From the NCBI GenBank assembly GCA_025175895.1, contig CM045996.1, positions 106,505,179-106,569,178 of the forward strand: a stretch of 64,000 nucleotides of DNA, in the 5' to 3' direction. Both the position numbers and the translations under genes were made by a program. Positions 23,488 through 32,972 of the stretch are shown one piece after another; positions within the stretch are counted from its first letter, which is position 1, and the number at the start of each line of letters is the position of its first letter. Origin of the DNA: Wurfbainia villosa. Taxonomy: Eukaryota > Streptophyta > Magnoliopsida > Zingiberales > Zingiberaceae. Below the pieces are notes generated by a model. That model saw only the letters and a program-made list of their open reading frames with translations. It was not told the DNA's origin and made no database searches.

Positions 23488-24642
23488 CTACTCGTGGTTG
23501 AGTATCCTAAGAAGATTCCGGTGGAGGTTTTGGATTAAATTTCCTAGGTGGTTCTTAGTGTTTAAGATATGTACTTTACATCCAAATACCCTAAAGTACT
23601 TGATGTTGGGTACTTTATTGTGATAAATCTCGTACGAGGTCTTAAGGTGCCTCTTTACCATAAGGATCCTATTCTGGATATAGCAAGCCGTGCTAACGGC
23701 TTCTGCCCAAAACCTATCAGGTAGGTCGTATTCGTTCAACATGATCCTAGCGGCTTCTTGTAGAGTTCGGTTTTTCCGCTCCACTAGGCCATTTTGTTGA
23801 GGGGTCCTAGGGCAAGAGAATTCATGGTGGTATCCGTTTAGGTTACAGAAGTCGGTGAACCTTTGATTTTCGAATTCACCACCATGATCGCTTCTAAGTC
23901 TTTTAACCTTAAGGTTTTTTTGATTATCGATTAATTTGAATAGATTGATTAATTGATCTAGGGTATCATTTTTATGTTTGATGAACCTAACCCAGGTAAA
24001 CCTGGAGTAGTCGTCAATTATGACTAAGCAATATTGACTTCTATTGAGTGACTTGGCTCCATGTGAATCGAATAGATCCATATCACGGAGCTCAAGTACA
24101 CTTGAGGTTCGTTCTTGGTTAGTTAACTTGTGTTGTGTCCTAGGTTGTTTTCCTTGTTGACAAGCATTACATTTTATTAACCAAGTTGTTGAGGTTGGGT
24201 AAGCCTCGACTAAGCCACTCGACTCGTCTTGTGGGCCGAGTCTTGGGTGTGAAAGTCGTGCCACAACCATGATTCTCTTCTGTGTCATAAGATATTTGGC
24301 TGAGGATTTGATTAAGTTAATTGTATAAATGTTATTTGTCCTAGTTCCTTTGAGTATTGTTTTAGCTGTTTTATTTGTTTTAATTACACATTCATTTTCT
24401 AAAAATACGACCTTATAGTTATTGTCACATAATTGACTTACGCTAAGCAGGTTATATTCAAAATTCTCTACAAGTAATACATTTTTGATAACAAAATTCG
24501 AGTTAAGCTCGATATCACCTAATCCGATGATTTTGAGCTTGTCGTTATTCCCAAAGGCTACCGATCCTTGTCGTTTGAATCGAAGCTTTGTGAATTTGAG
24601 TTGATCCCCGGTCATGTGTCGGGAGCAACCGCTGTCCAACAT
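23488..24642 (-). pseudogene. D1 protease end and integrase
   Basis: 384 codons open. LDSGCSRHMTGD at the start is the protease active site of SIRE elements (DSG); the protease N terminus lies upstream of the open piece. The zinc-binding region is damaged: CNACQQGKQ keeps the Cys pair but the His pair is lost in an altered stretch around 24190-24300. The integrase core is intact, with Asp in LFDSHGAKS, Asp in RSDHGGEFEN and Glu in NGLVERKNRT. The C-terminal end runs into a frameshift near 23525. Confidence 0.88.
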
Positions 24643-25011
24643 CCATTGATCCTACACACAAGGTGGTTGGATTGGATGTTAGATTTTTAAAAAATTGGTT
24701 GTGAGTTGTTAAACCTAGGTCATCTCACCTATGTCTATATGATCAAGCATGTTATACTTATGTGTTTTTTGTGAGATGACTTCCGATTAAGTTGATTAAG
24801 TGCATTTAGGTTCAAGTAATTTTATGTTAGATTTGGATTTGACCCTAGGCTTGTCAAGTTTACCTTTTCAAGATCAAGGCTTCTAGGTTGTGGCGAGGCA
24901 CAGGGGCCTTCTTTTATCGGATCATCGACCACTTTCTTAGACAAAGCCATTTTCAAGAAAATGATGACTTGACTCACCTAAGATTATTTCCTAGTCTAAC
25001 TGGTTATTTTT

Positions 25012-25125
25012 GAAAAGAGGCTTCCCGAGGCTCAATCTTTTCGAAGAATTTTAGTTGGTTATGTTTTTGAAAAGAGGCTCCCCGAGGCTCAATCTTTTCG
25101 AAGAATTTTAGTTGGTTATGTTCAT
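25012..25125. repeat. 57-bp tandem duplication in the D1 spacer
   Basis: Two nearly identical units (25012-25068 and 25069-25125) beginning GAAAAGAGGCT and ending near GGTTATGTT. Confidence 0.88.
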
Positions 25126-25149
25126 GTTCTAAGTGAGTTCACAAGTTTT

Positions 25150-25328
25150 AAAGCACAAACTTTCTAAGTTAAAGCATGCAATTTCTAAGTTAAAGCACAA
25201 ACTTTCTAAGTTAAAACATGCAATTTCTAAGTTAAAGCACAAACTTTCTAAGTTAAAGCATGCAATTTCTAAGTTAAAGCACAAACTTTCTAAGTTAAAA
25301 CATGCAATTTCTAAGTTAAAGCACAAAC
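25150..25328. repeat. 21-bp tandem array with alternating units in the D1 spacer
   Basis: Eight and a half 21-bp units alternate between AAAGCACAAACTTTC- and AAAGCATGCAATTTC-type sequence, each ending TAAGTT, which gives a 42-bp higher-order period. Because 21 is a multiple of 3 the array is open in several frames, but no protein is implied. Confidence 0.93.
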
Positions 25329-25361
25329 ATGTTTTGTACTGGCTCCCCCTAGACCGTTGAA

Positions 25362-26877
25362 TCAGTTTGGTCTATCCACATAGTGGATTTGGTCCTTGGG
25401 AATCCAGTACGGGTTGGATCCTAGAGTTGAAATCAAAAGGTTCTTAGGGACCCATGCTTGGACATGTTTCCTATGTCGACATACAATCGACATATACGAC
25501 CTATTAGTCGTGTTTGAGTTAAACCCTAGTCCAGCCTTGTTGTACATGGCCCTTTGAGATCCAAGTAGGAGGTCAAGTCCTTTGGATCCCGAAGTGAACC
25601 TTTCCAACGTGTTCCTAAGAGGTTAGGGAGACCTTATGTTTGAGGAGTTTGACCTCCTCAACCAGGGTCTCGACCTTGGACTCGGATTTAACTAATTTCC
25701 TAGACAAAAACCTAACCGTATTTTGTAAAGTATTAAATAAAGTTTGACTTACTTTAAGGGTATCTTTTGAACCGGATGCGTATCCGTGGCTTGACTTGAA
25801 GGTAGCTTCATAGTCCGAGTCATCCTCAGGTTCTGACTCAAGTTCAGGTTCGGTCTTCGTGTCTGACTCAATTGATTTCGCCATGAAGACGTGGTCTTCG
25901 TCTTCTTCGGATGATGCTTCTTCCCATGTCGCGTTGAGGGCCTTCTTGTGCTTAGGTGCTTTGTGGTTGAGCTTGGGGCACTCGGACTTGATATGTCCAA
26001 ACCTGTTACACTCATAACACCTAATATTAGAACTTTTAGGCTTACCTTGGTTGGGTCGAGTTGTGGTTCGCTTTCGTCCCTTGTCTATCCTTCGAGCTAG
26101 GTTCATTAGCTTGGTAGTCAATTCCGAGTCAACTTCTTCTTCGGACTCGTCTTCCTCCTCGGTTGGTGGTGGCTTGCTTGCGATTTTCATTTTCTTTGAA
26201 CCTGCAAACAAGGCTATACCCCTCTCGGGTTCCGAGTTGGACTGCTCATGTAATTCAAAATCGGAAAAGAGTTCATCTAATCTAAGTTTAGAGAGGTCCT
26301 TGGAGACCTTGTAAGCATCGACCATGGATGCCCACAAGGTAGTCCTCGGAAAAGAGTTTAGAACATACCTTATAAGGTCACGGTTTTCGACCTTTTGCCC
26401 GATTGCGTGTAGGTTGTTGACTATGTCTTGGATACGGGCGTGGAGTTGTGTCGCGGACTCGTGTTCCTGCATTTTTAGATTATATAATTTATTGAACAAG
26501 AGGTCGCGCTTACATACCTTGGCTTCATCGGTCCCTTCGTGTAGCTCCACTAGTTTTGTCCAAAGATCTTTTGCGCTTATGAAGGGGCCGACGCGATTTA
26601 GCTCCTCTTTGGATAGGCCGCATTGGAGGATTTGTGTTGCCTTGGCGTCGGCTTCGACTTGTCGTTTTGTCGCAATGGTCCATTGATTGTAATCCAAGGA
26701 TTCACCTTCTTCATTAGTAGGAAGGGTGAACCCGGTTTGGATCACAATCCACATCTCTATTTGGATTTTTAGGAAGCATTCCATCCGACCCTTCCAATAA
26801 CGGAAGTCATCTCCGTTGTAAAACGGAGGTTGGACGGTGCTAAAACCCTCGAGATGGGCCATTAGAACAAAAGACAC
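25362..26877 (-). pseudogene. D1 gag, with an 89-bp deletion
   Basis: The main frame 26877-25615 encodes 420 residues; the Met at 26862 (MAHLEGFSTVQPPFYNG) is the likely start since it aligns with other Sirevirus gags. The capsid-like domain (RYWKGRMECFLK, ELHEGTDEAK, NSFPRTTLWASM) is followed by zinc knuckle CYECNRFGHIKSEC, an acidic Glu/Asp-rich region and a coiled coil. Near 25620 an 89-bp segment still present in E (about 30506-30594) is missing, which shifts the frame. The C-terminal box WVPKNLLI...PYWIPK continues in another frame at 25607-25362. Gag forms the cytoplasmic particle. Confidence 0.88.
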
Positions 26878-27084
26878 AAGGAGACAACGACAAAGAAACT
26901 AGCAACGACAAAAACACAAAAACAAGTGCCAAGACTCGCGTCTTGGATTAGTAGTGCGGGAGAATACTTAACAAAGAAAAATAAATCCAAAAAAAAAGAA
27001 AAAAAACAGAATTAAAAGAAACAAAAAAAAATAGATCTGTAAAAATGGCTAGATTGGTAGTTTCACCAAATCTTAGCAACCCCC

Positions 27085-27097
27085 GGCTCTGATACCA
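27085..27097 (-). other. Primer-binding site of D1
   Basis: The minus strand reads TGGTATCAGAGCC, two bases from the 5' LTR. The short leader to gag (26878-27084) has A-rich runs and no gene. Confidence 0.93.
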
Positions 27098-27099
27098 AT

Positions 27100-28222
27100 T
27101 GTTGGATCGATGCGGTTCACTAGAGGGGGGGGTGAATAGCGAAAGGCCTTTTTCTTTCGAATTCGTTTCAAGACAAATATACGCAGCGGAAATGTAAATG
27201 AAACAAAAAGAGACAAGTTTATTTTTTACTTGGTTCGTAGCCTTCGGCTACTACTCCAAGGCCCTAATGGTCCTAGACCGTGTACGGAGGGCAATTCACT
27301 AAAACACTCCTCCTCGTTGGAGGTAGGAGTTTGACGATTACAAAAAAACTTTCGAAGCAAAATGATAGAGAGACAAACCCTCTCTTCTATTAAAGTAAAA
27401 TGCAACGATAGAAAAACCTCGAGTAAGAGAGTTGCAATATTGAAAACAATAACAATGATTATACCAACAACTAAAAAGAAAGACCTTAAGTTAGGGTTGT
27501 TGGCAGCACTTCGTTGTCATAGAGTCGTTGGAGAGTCGCAGCGTTGCGGAAGCTTTTGAGCACTTAGAATTATTGTCAAAACCCTAGGTTAGGACCTCCT
27601 TTTATAGCCTTTGAGCCCCTTTTCGAGAGGAACCCTAGCCAATCATATTTGAGCACCATTCCCCTTGAAATTTGGTGATAAACCTTAACTCCTCGAGGCT
27701 GATCCTTTGACCAGCAGTCAACTGATGGCCATCACCAGTCGACTGCTGGCAGCATCAGTCGAGTGCTAGCCGTAGTCACCCGACTGATGGCAATGAGTCC
27801 TTCAGTTGGCGATCGATGTGGGTCAAGGCAATGTTAGCTTAAAGAAAACACTATTTCAACGGTCGTCGACCGTCCGATCTCAACCTAGACCACTTATGAG
27901 ATGTCTTGGGTCGGATCTACGCTTAAATCTTTCCCCGTAACGAGGATACGACCTTACTTACACTCGCACACACGAGCTTACCTCGATACTTACGTGTTGC
28001 TTTTGCTTCCGGCCTTCCACTAAATTCCTTCGGCTCCCTCCGAAGTCACTTGAGTGTTGCCCGACCACCGCGGCTTCCTCCGGGTGTCGCTAGCCTTCAG
28101 CTCCAGCTATAGACTTTTTCTGCACACTCGATTCAGCTCGTGAGATAACAACATGAGCTTAACTTTGTATCGTTTACTATAATCAAAACTCATGTTCGAC
28201 TTAGGTGCCTACTGTACCAACA
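27100..28222 (-). repeat. 5' LTR of D1
   Basis: 1123 bp, TGTTGG...CCAACA, flanked by GAAAA at 28223-28227. The palindrome-rich block is at 27690-27830 and the TATA box at about 27600. Confidence 0.93.
27599..27607 (-). promoter_or_regulatory. TATA box of the D1 5' LTR
   Basis: The minus strand reads CTATAAAAG, about 620 bases into the LTR and about 90 bases downstream of the GTCGAC-type block. The 3' LTR copy has a shortened CTATAAGAGG. Confidence 0.65.
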
Positions 28223-28424
28223 GAAAATGCAAGTGAATACAACAAAAGAAATGTAAAGAAAACTTTACAGTCAATCTTTTGGAAGCTTGCATGTTGATTG
28301 CCTTGGACTTGCCTTGAAGACCTTGATTTGCAACAACAAATCGCTCCAAATCGTCCAAGAAAATCGATTGCCAAATCCTCCTCCATGAACTCCATTTAAA
28401 GCTTCTGCCTGGGCTAGATTTCGC

Positions 28425-28780
28425 CTATCAATCGACTGCTCGGGACCATCAGTCGACTGGTGCTACTGTTATCGTGAGACAACGGCTAGATCCACGCTGG
28501 AAAAATCCAACGGATCCATCATCATTCGACTGACCTTACACATCAGTCGACTGATGTCTCAATTAGTCGAGTGGTCCGGCCGATCACTCAACTAGAGAAT
28601 ATTCTATGCCCGAGAATCTGGGCATAAGTCGACTGATCATCAAATTAGTTGACTGCTCTGGCCAGCAGTCGGCTGTCAAGCTCTGGCAGTCGACTGCTAG
28701 GACACTTCCCCAGTCAAACCCTAGTTGACTCCTACTAGTCGACTGACGCATGGTCCTAGTCGACTGATACACCTCAAACA
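28425..28780 (-). promoter_or_regulatory. GTCGAC palindrome cluster in S
   Basis: About fourteen copies or near-copies of CAGTCGACTG lie in 350 bases, in the U3 part of the LTR just upstream (element direction) of a TATA-like TTTAAAT near 28390. The C 5' LTR has the same layout at 46680-47035. Confidence 0.7.
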
Positions 28781-29264
28781 TGAGGTTTTAACCCAAGTAT
28801 GGTGCCCCCATACTTGCTAGACCACCCATAGCCTAGACCTAAGCCTTCTAGCAACCTCCGTTAGCCTCGCGCATATCGGATCCCTCCAAGTCATCCATGA
28901 CTTGTTCATCCATATGCTAGCATTCCGATGCTTCCATCAGCTATTGTCATGCTAACGATGTCTACACCACCAAGGTACATTGGACTTACGCTGCCAAGAC
29001 TCTGTTTGGACTTTACGCCGCCAACCATTGGACTTATGCTGCCAAGACTCCCGCTTAGACTTTATGCTGCCAATATTCACCTTGGACTTCTCAATTGCCA
29101 AGACTTAAGCTTGGACTTTTCCTTGGCAACCCATGTTGGACTTTCCATGCCAAGACCCATGCTTGGACTTTACATGCCATGTACTCAAGACTTGGACTTT
29201 TCCCATGATAATGGTCAAACCATCATCAAACATCAAATACTAACCTGGGTCAATTGCATCAACA

Positions 29265-29378
29265 ATCTCCCCAACACATGTCAGACATCAATGTCAGACA
29301 TTCATGTCAAACATCAAAATACTTACTCGAGTCAAACTCGAGTCCGGTCAATCGTGACCTGGGTCGATTGCACCAACA
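29265..29378 (-). other. LTR stub plus polypurine tract at the 5' edge of S
   Basis: The minus strand begins TGTTGGTGCAATCGACCC at 29378, runs about 106 bases of LTR-start sequence, then reads TTGGGGAGAT and a second LTR start TGTTGATGCAATTGACCC at 29264. The TATAA duplication lies outside the stub, so the stub is part of the inserted unit. Confidence 0.75.
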
Positions 29379-29640
29379 TATAACCTTATAGTTATTGTCA
29401 CATAATTGACTTACACTAAGTAAATTATACTCAAAATTTTTGGCTAATAAAATATTTCAAATTGTAAAGTTAGAGTTTAGCTCAATATCACCTGATCCGA
29501 TGATTTTGAGCTTACCATTGTTTTCGAAAGCTACCGATCCTTAACTTTTGAATCTAAGCTTCGAAAATTTCAGTCGGTCTTTGGTCATTTGTCGGGAGCA
29601 CCCATTGTCCAACATCCATTGATCCTACACATATAATAGT
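29379..29640 (-). pseudogene. E protease region
   Basis: Collinear with D1 24400-24660: the minus strand reads through the conserved stretch around the SIRE protease (trace of the DSGC..H.T box near 29590-29620, in which the segment corresponding to DSGCSRHM is changed) with stops. It is separated from E integrase only by S. Confidence 0.75.
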
Positions 29641-30204
29641 TAGATCGGATATTCGAATTTGAGATTTGGTTGAAGTTTATTAGTCCTAGAGTCATCTCAC
29701 CCTTTCTAGATGATCAAACATGTTATCCTTATGTGTTCTGTGAGATGACTTCAATTTTACTTGATTAAATTTAATGAATTGAATGGGTTAGATTTGGATT
29801 TAACCGCAAGCTAGTCAAGTAACTTTTTAGAGAAGTTGGCTTCTAGGTCATGGCGAGGCACAGAGGCCTTCTTTGATCGGAACAATGACCACTTCCTTAG
29901 ATAAAGTCAAATTCAAGAAATCGATTACTTGAGTCACTTAAGATTACTTCCTAGTCTAACTAGTTAAGGATATGGTGAGGTAGCTTCAGCTAGTTCAACT
30001 TAGTCGAGTGCACCAAGCTAGATACGCCTTATCTAGTTCAGATGCACAAGACTTCATTTCCCTAGCGTACTATCATCTTGCCGCATCCTAGTACTATGTT
30101 GTCAAGATTGACGAGTTATTGATCCTATCTAGCTATTCTAAAAATTTAAAAAAAAAACTAAGCATGCAAGTCTAATTTCATGTAATAGAGAAAACAAATT
30201 TAGT
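29641..30204 (-). other. E gag-pol spacer
   Basis: AT-rich, similar in order to the D1 spacer 24643-25361 but without its tandem arrays; a single AAGCATGCAAG-like unit remains at about 30160-30170. No gene seen. Confidence 0.65.
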
Positions 30205-30651
30205 ACTAGCTCCCCTTGGACCATTGAATCGATTCGGTCTATCTACGTAGTGGATTTGGTCCTTGGGAACCCATTACTTATTAGATCCTAGTTGTGAAAT
30301 TAAGATGGTCTTAGGGACCCATGCTTGGACTTGTTTTCTATTACGATTTACAATTGACATATATAACTTGTTGGTCGTATTTGATCTAAACCCTAGTCCA
30401 ACCTTGTTGTACATGACCCTTTGCGATCCAAGTAGTAGGTTAAGTCCCTTGGATCCTAAAGTAAACCTTTCCAATGTTTGCCTAAGATCTTCGACTTGTC
30501 CTTTCAAGAGTGAGTTCTCAACTTCGAGTTTGTTAACTCGAGTTGAGTTCTCCTCTTGAACTTGACTAGTCGAAGAGGTTAGGGAGACCTCATGTTTAAG
30601 GAGTTTAACCTCCTCAACTAAGGTCTTGACCTTGGACTCAGACTTAGCTAA
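30205..30651 (-). pseudogene. E gag, C-terminal part
   Basis: The minus strand encodes the coiled-coil and C terminus of Sirevirus gag: SKVKTLVEEVKLLKHEVSL, then a Gln/Glu-rich helix absent from D1, ERFTLGSKGLNLLLGSQR and the WVPKTILISQLGS box. The reading is cut at 30652 by Gy2, whose LTR supplies the apparent N-terminal residues of the open frame. A stop follows SQLGSNK, where D1 has PYWIPK. Confidence 0.83.
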
Positions 30652-31978
30652 TGATGCATGCGAACATGACCTCAAATCTCGTGATGAATACCATCATGGA
30701 CTCGAAGCACGTGCTTGCGCTCAATTCCCGCAAGTGCATGGACGTCGTCAAGTAATAAAGAATATTGATCCCACAGGGACTGAGATTTCGAGTATTAGTT
30801 TGTCCAGTGGATGTGTTGTTGTTTGGATTGGTAATCCTAGGGTTCATGAATGAGAGGTCATCGGCGGTCCGAACTCAGTACGGTGTCACACGGAAGAAGA
30901 AAAGGGTTGTTACGAGGATTTGGATGGATTCTAGGACTTCGATTTCATTTGTGTGTTGTAGAACATGCTATCAATTGAATGTATCCAGATTTTCTAGCTA
31001 GGGTTTTGTAGAAAGGACATCATACACTATGGTACGAGGATAACGAATCGATCCCTGTGACGAGCCAAAAATGAGACACATTACCGACTCTATCGCATCC
31101 TTCTATCCACAATTGCAGGCGATGAGGCCAACCTCTAGGTTCCTCCTAATATCCCCTAAATCTTAGATATGAGGACTGTCACCCCTCATATCGTCTACGC
31201 ACAGAAGATAGAAAACTAAAATGCAAAGCTATAGATCTAAACAATCATTCAACTGCAAATATGATTTCAAGAATGGAAACATATTTGAAATATCAATGTT
31301 CTACTCAATACAAACTACTCTCTAATCCTAGAATTGGTGAATCTACTCCATGAATACGAGAAGAGAATCACAAAACATTATGGAATTCATGAATATAATG
31401 ATAAACGTGTAAGAAATATGAATTACAATGTAAATGCAGCTCTTTTTTCTGGCATTGTGGTGCAGAACTTGATCCTCAAGAGGCTCTCTTCCTCCCCGAT
31501 GCGAGTTCCCGAAGCTTTTTAGGGCTTCGGAGTGCCATCCCGGCCGTCGTGCCTCCTCTCTAGGGTTTAGGTGAAGCTTTCCTTATATATACATCATGCC
31601 AGATCCTCGCAAAATCTTGAAATAACCCTGGTCGCGTCAAGTTGCCTGGCCACCACACTACCATGTGAAAACACATGGTCAGGCCGTGTGTAAGGCTGTG
31701 ACAGTCATTTTTGAACCCTGGACATGACCGTGTGTAGCCACACGCCCAGGCTGTGTCCCACTCTGTGTCTAGCTGCCAAATGCCTCCTTTTTGCTCCGAA
31801 AGCGCCCATTTTCCCCATGGAATGCTATCTTGCACACAAAAGTACAAAGAGTAGATCTCCGAACCAGAAAATAGGAATTGCATGCAAAATAAAGTGGAAT
31901 ATGCATGAAACAAATATAAAACTAAACGAGATGTGAGCGAAAACTACTCCTAAAACCCTATATATTTTGTTCACATCA
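30652..31978 (-). repeat. 3' LTR of Gy2
   Basis: 1327 bp, TGATG...CATCA, homologous to 15195-16564. CACACGGCCGTGT-like partial palindromes lie at 31670-31770 and a TATA-type TATATATAAGG at 31581-31595 (minus strand). Confidence 0.85.
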
Positions 31979-31994
31979 ATTCCCCCAAATTTAA
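31979..31994 (-). other. Polypurine tract of Gy2
   Basis: The minus strand reads AAATTTGGGGGAAT directly before the LTR, after a GAGGACAAGC motif, as in Gy1. Confidence 0.82.
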
Positions 31995-32972
31995 ATCTTT
32001 GCTTGTCCTCAAGAAAACCTCAGTGCCACGAAATTTTAAAAAGGTATTGTTCCATACTTAGCATGTTAACTAGATTTATCAAGTGATATTTGCAATCAAA
32101 ACAAAATAGATATGTTCTATATATTCACTAAGTTAGCTCCTCGTGCTCGTGCTAAGTGAATCTTCTTAGGGGGCACTCGTTCTATGGTAAGTTAAGTCAT
32201 CATCCTATAGCTTTCCTAAGGTCTCCGGCTCTTAGGAACTTACTTGCCCAAAGCGAGGGTCGTTACCTAGATCTAGCACAAAGTCACAAAGGCGTGCTCG
32301 GTATTAAAAGAAATTGGTAGGTGTTTCCCCAGTAACCTAACTCAGTCTCAAAGGGGCACCTAACCATTTCCACCCATGATAACTGTTTTTTTATCTCTCA
32401 TAATCTCTTTTTCTTATTTCTTATCTTTTTCATTTCTTTTTCTCTCTCTCTTTTTTTTTTATTTTTTGGCTCATTGGGATTTTGATTTTTCTGAATGGGC
32501 TTACACAATTCGAGCATCACCAGTAACTAAAATGCTAAACCTAGAGTCACCTGTGGATTCTAATGTACTAGACTACCGAGATGAATCATAACTAGGTATG
32601 TACTAGATTCTCCCTTTCAGAAAGTTCATCATGTGTATGTGTAAAATAAAAGCCAACCAGTGTAAGACTAGAACATTCAATAGAGAAAATAAAATAAAAT
32701 ACCACAAGTTAATAAAGTTAAGCTACCCATGGAAACAACTAATAAAAGAAAACTCTAAAAATACTATTGAGGTAGCTTAAAGATAGCAAAAATTAAGTAC
32801 TGACGAAACTAAAAACCCTATGTATGAACAAATGAATGCTAACTAAAACAAATGCAAGTGACAGGAAAGAAACTACTGCTAGAAACAAAATAAATCAAAA
32901 TTCAGGTCCCCCAGACTTAAGCGAAGCATACCTCTAGTATGGTGGACGAAGTGGAAAGTCTGGTAGCCTCGG
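31995..32972 (-). other. Gy2 noncoding tail with polypyrimidine tract
   Basis: No gene seen. 32160-32350 matches the Gy1 tail at 200-370. A T/C-rich run with long T tracts occupies 32381-32470 (purine-rich on the element strand). Confidence 0.72.

Larger units (their letters stand above)
24643..25361 (-). other. D1 gag-pol spacer with two tandem arrays
   Basis: AT-rich stretch between the gag C terminus and protease. It contains a 57-bp duplication (25012-25125) and a 21-bp array (25150-25328), annotated separately. E has a related spacer at 29641-30200 without the arrays. Confidence 0.75.
19700..28222 (-). mobile_element. Sirevirus-lineage Ty1/copia retrotransposon D1
   Basis: Complete 8523-bp minus-strand element: 5' LTR 27100-28222, primer site 27085-27097, gag 26862-25362, spacer with tandem repeats, protease-integrase 24642-23488, RT 23057-22227, RNase H 22206-21670, noncoding tail, polypurine tract 20801-20814, 3' LTR 19700-20800. 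DSGCSRHMTG, the long gag with zinc knuckle and coiled coil, and extra G-rich tracts mark the SIRE/Sirevirus lineage. It is the best-preserved pol in the window but has frameshifts in gag, integrase and between integrase and RT. Confidence 0.94.
19375..29378 (-). mobile_element. LTR derivative S (C-like Sirevirus), interrupted by D1
   Basis: After removing D1 and one duplication, S is about 1476 bp. It begins TGTTAG and ends CACCAACA on the plus strand. Read on the minus strand it consists of a stub of LTR start (29378-29273), a polypurine tract TTGGGGAGAT (to 29265), then a full LTR (29264-28223 joined to 19699-19375) of about 1.36 kb, close to the C LTR length of 1.37-1.40 kb. It is thus a deletion product that kept 5' LTR stub, tract and 3' LTR, not a plain solo LTR. 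Confidence 0.8.
18673..30651 (-). mobile_element. Sirevirus E, the oldest backbone element, in three pieces
   Basis: E is left as integrase (18673-19374) and, beyond the S/D1 insertion, protease, spacer and gag C terminus (29379-30651), all minus strand and all collinear with D1. It is interrupted by A2 in integrase, by S between protease and integrase, and by Gy2 inside gag. No E LTR lies in the window. Many stops and indels agree with its being the oldest layer. Confidence 0.85.
30652..32972 (-). mobile_element. Ty3/gypsy element Gy2, 3' end
   Basis: Same family as Gy1, in the opposite orientation: 3' LTR 30652-31978, polypurine tract 31979-31994, noncoding tail to 32972, where F2 is inserted. 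GCTAA at 30647-30651 would be one target duplication. Coding parts would lie right of the window. Confidence 0.78.

Noticed and set aside
25150..25328. Regular short repeats resembling a CRISPR array
   Set aside because: Units are contiguous with no unique spacers; it is a tandem array within a plant retrotransposon.
32381..32470. Polypyrimidine tract as a splice or promoter signal
   Set aside because: It lies in gypsy noncoding tail with no adjoining exon; low-complexity drift is the simpler reading.
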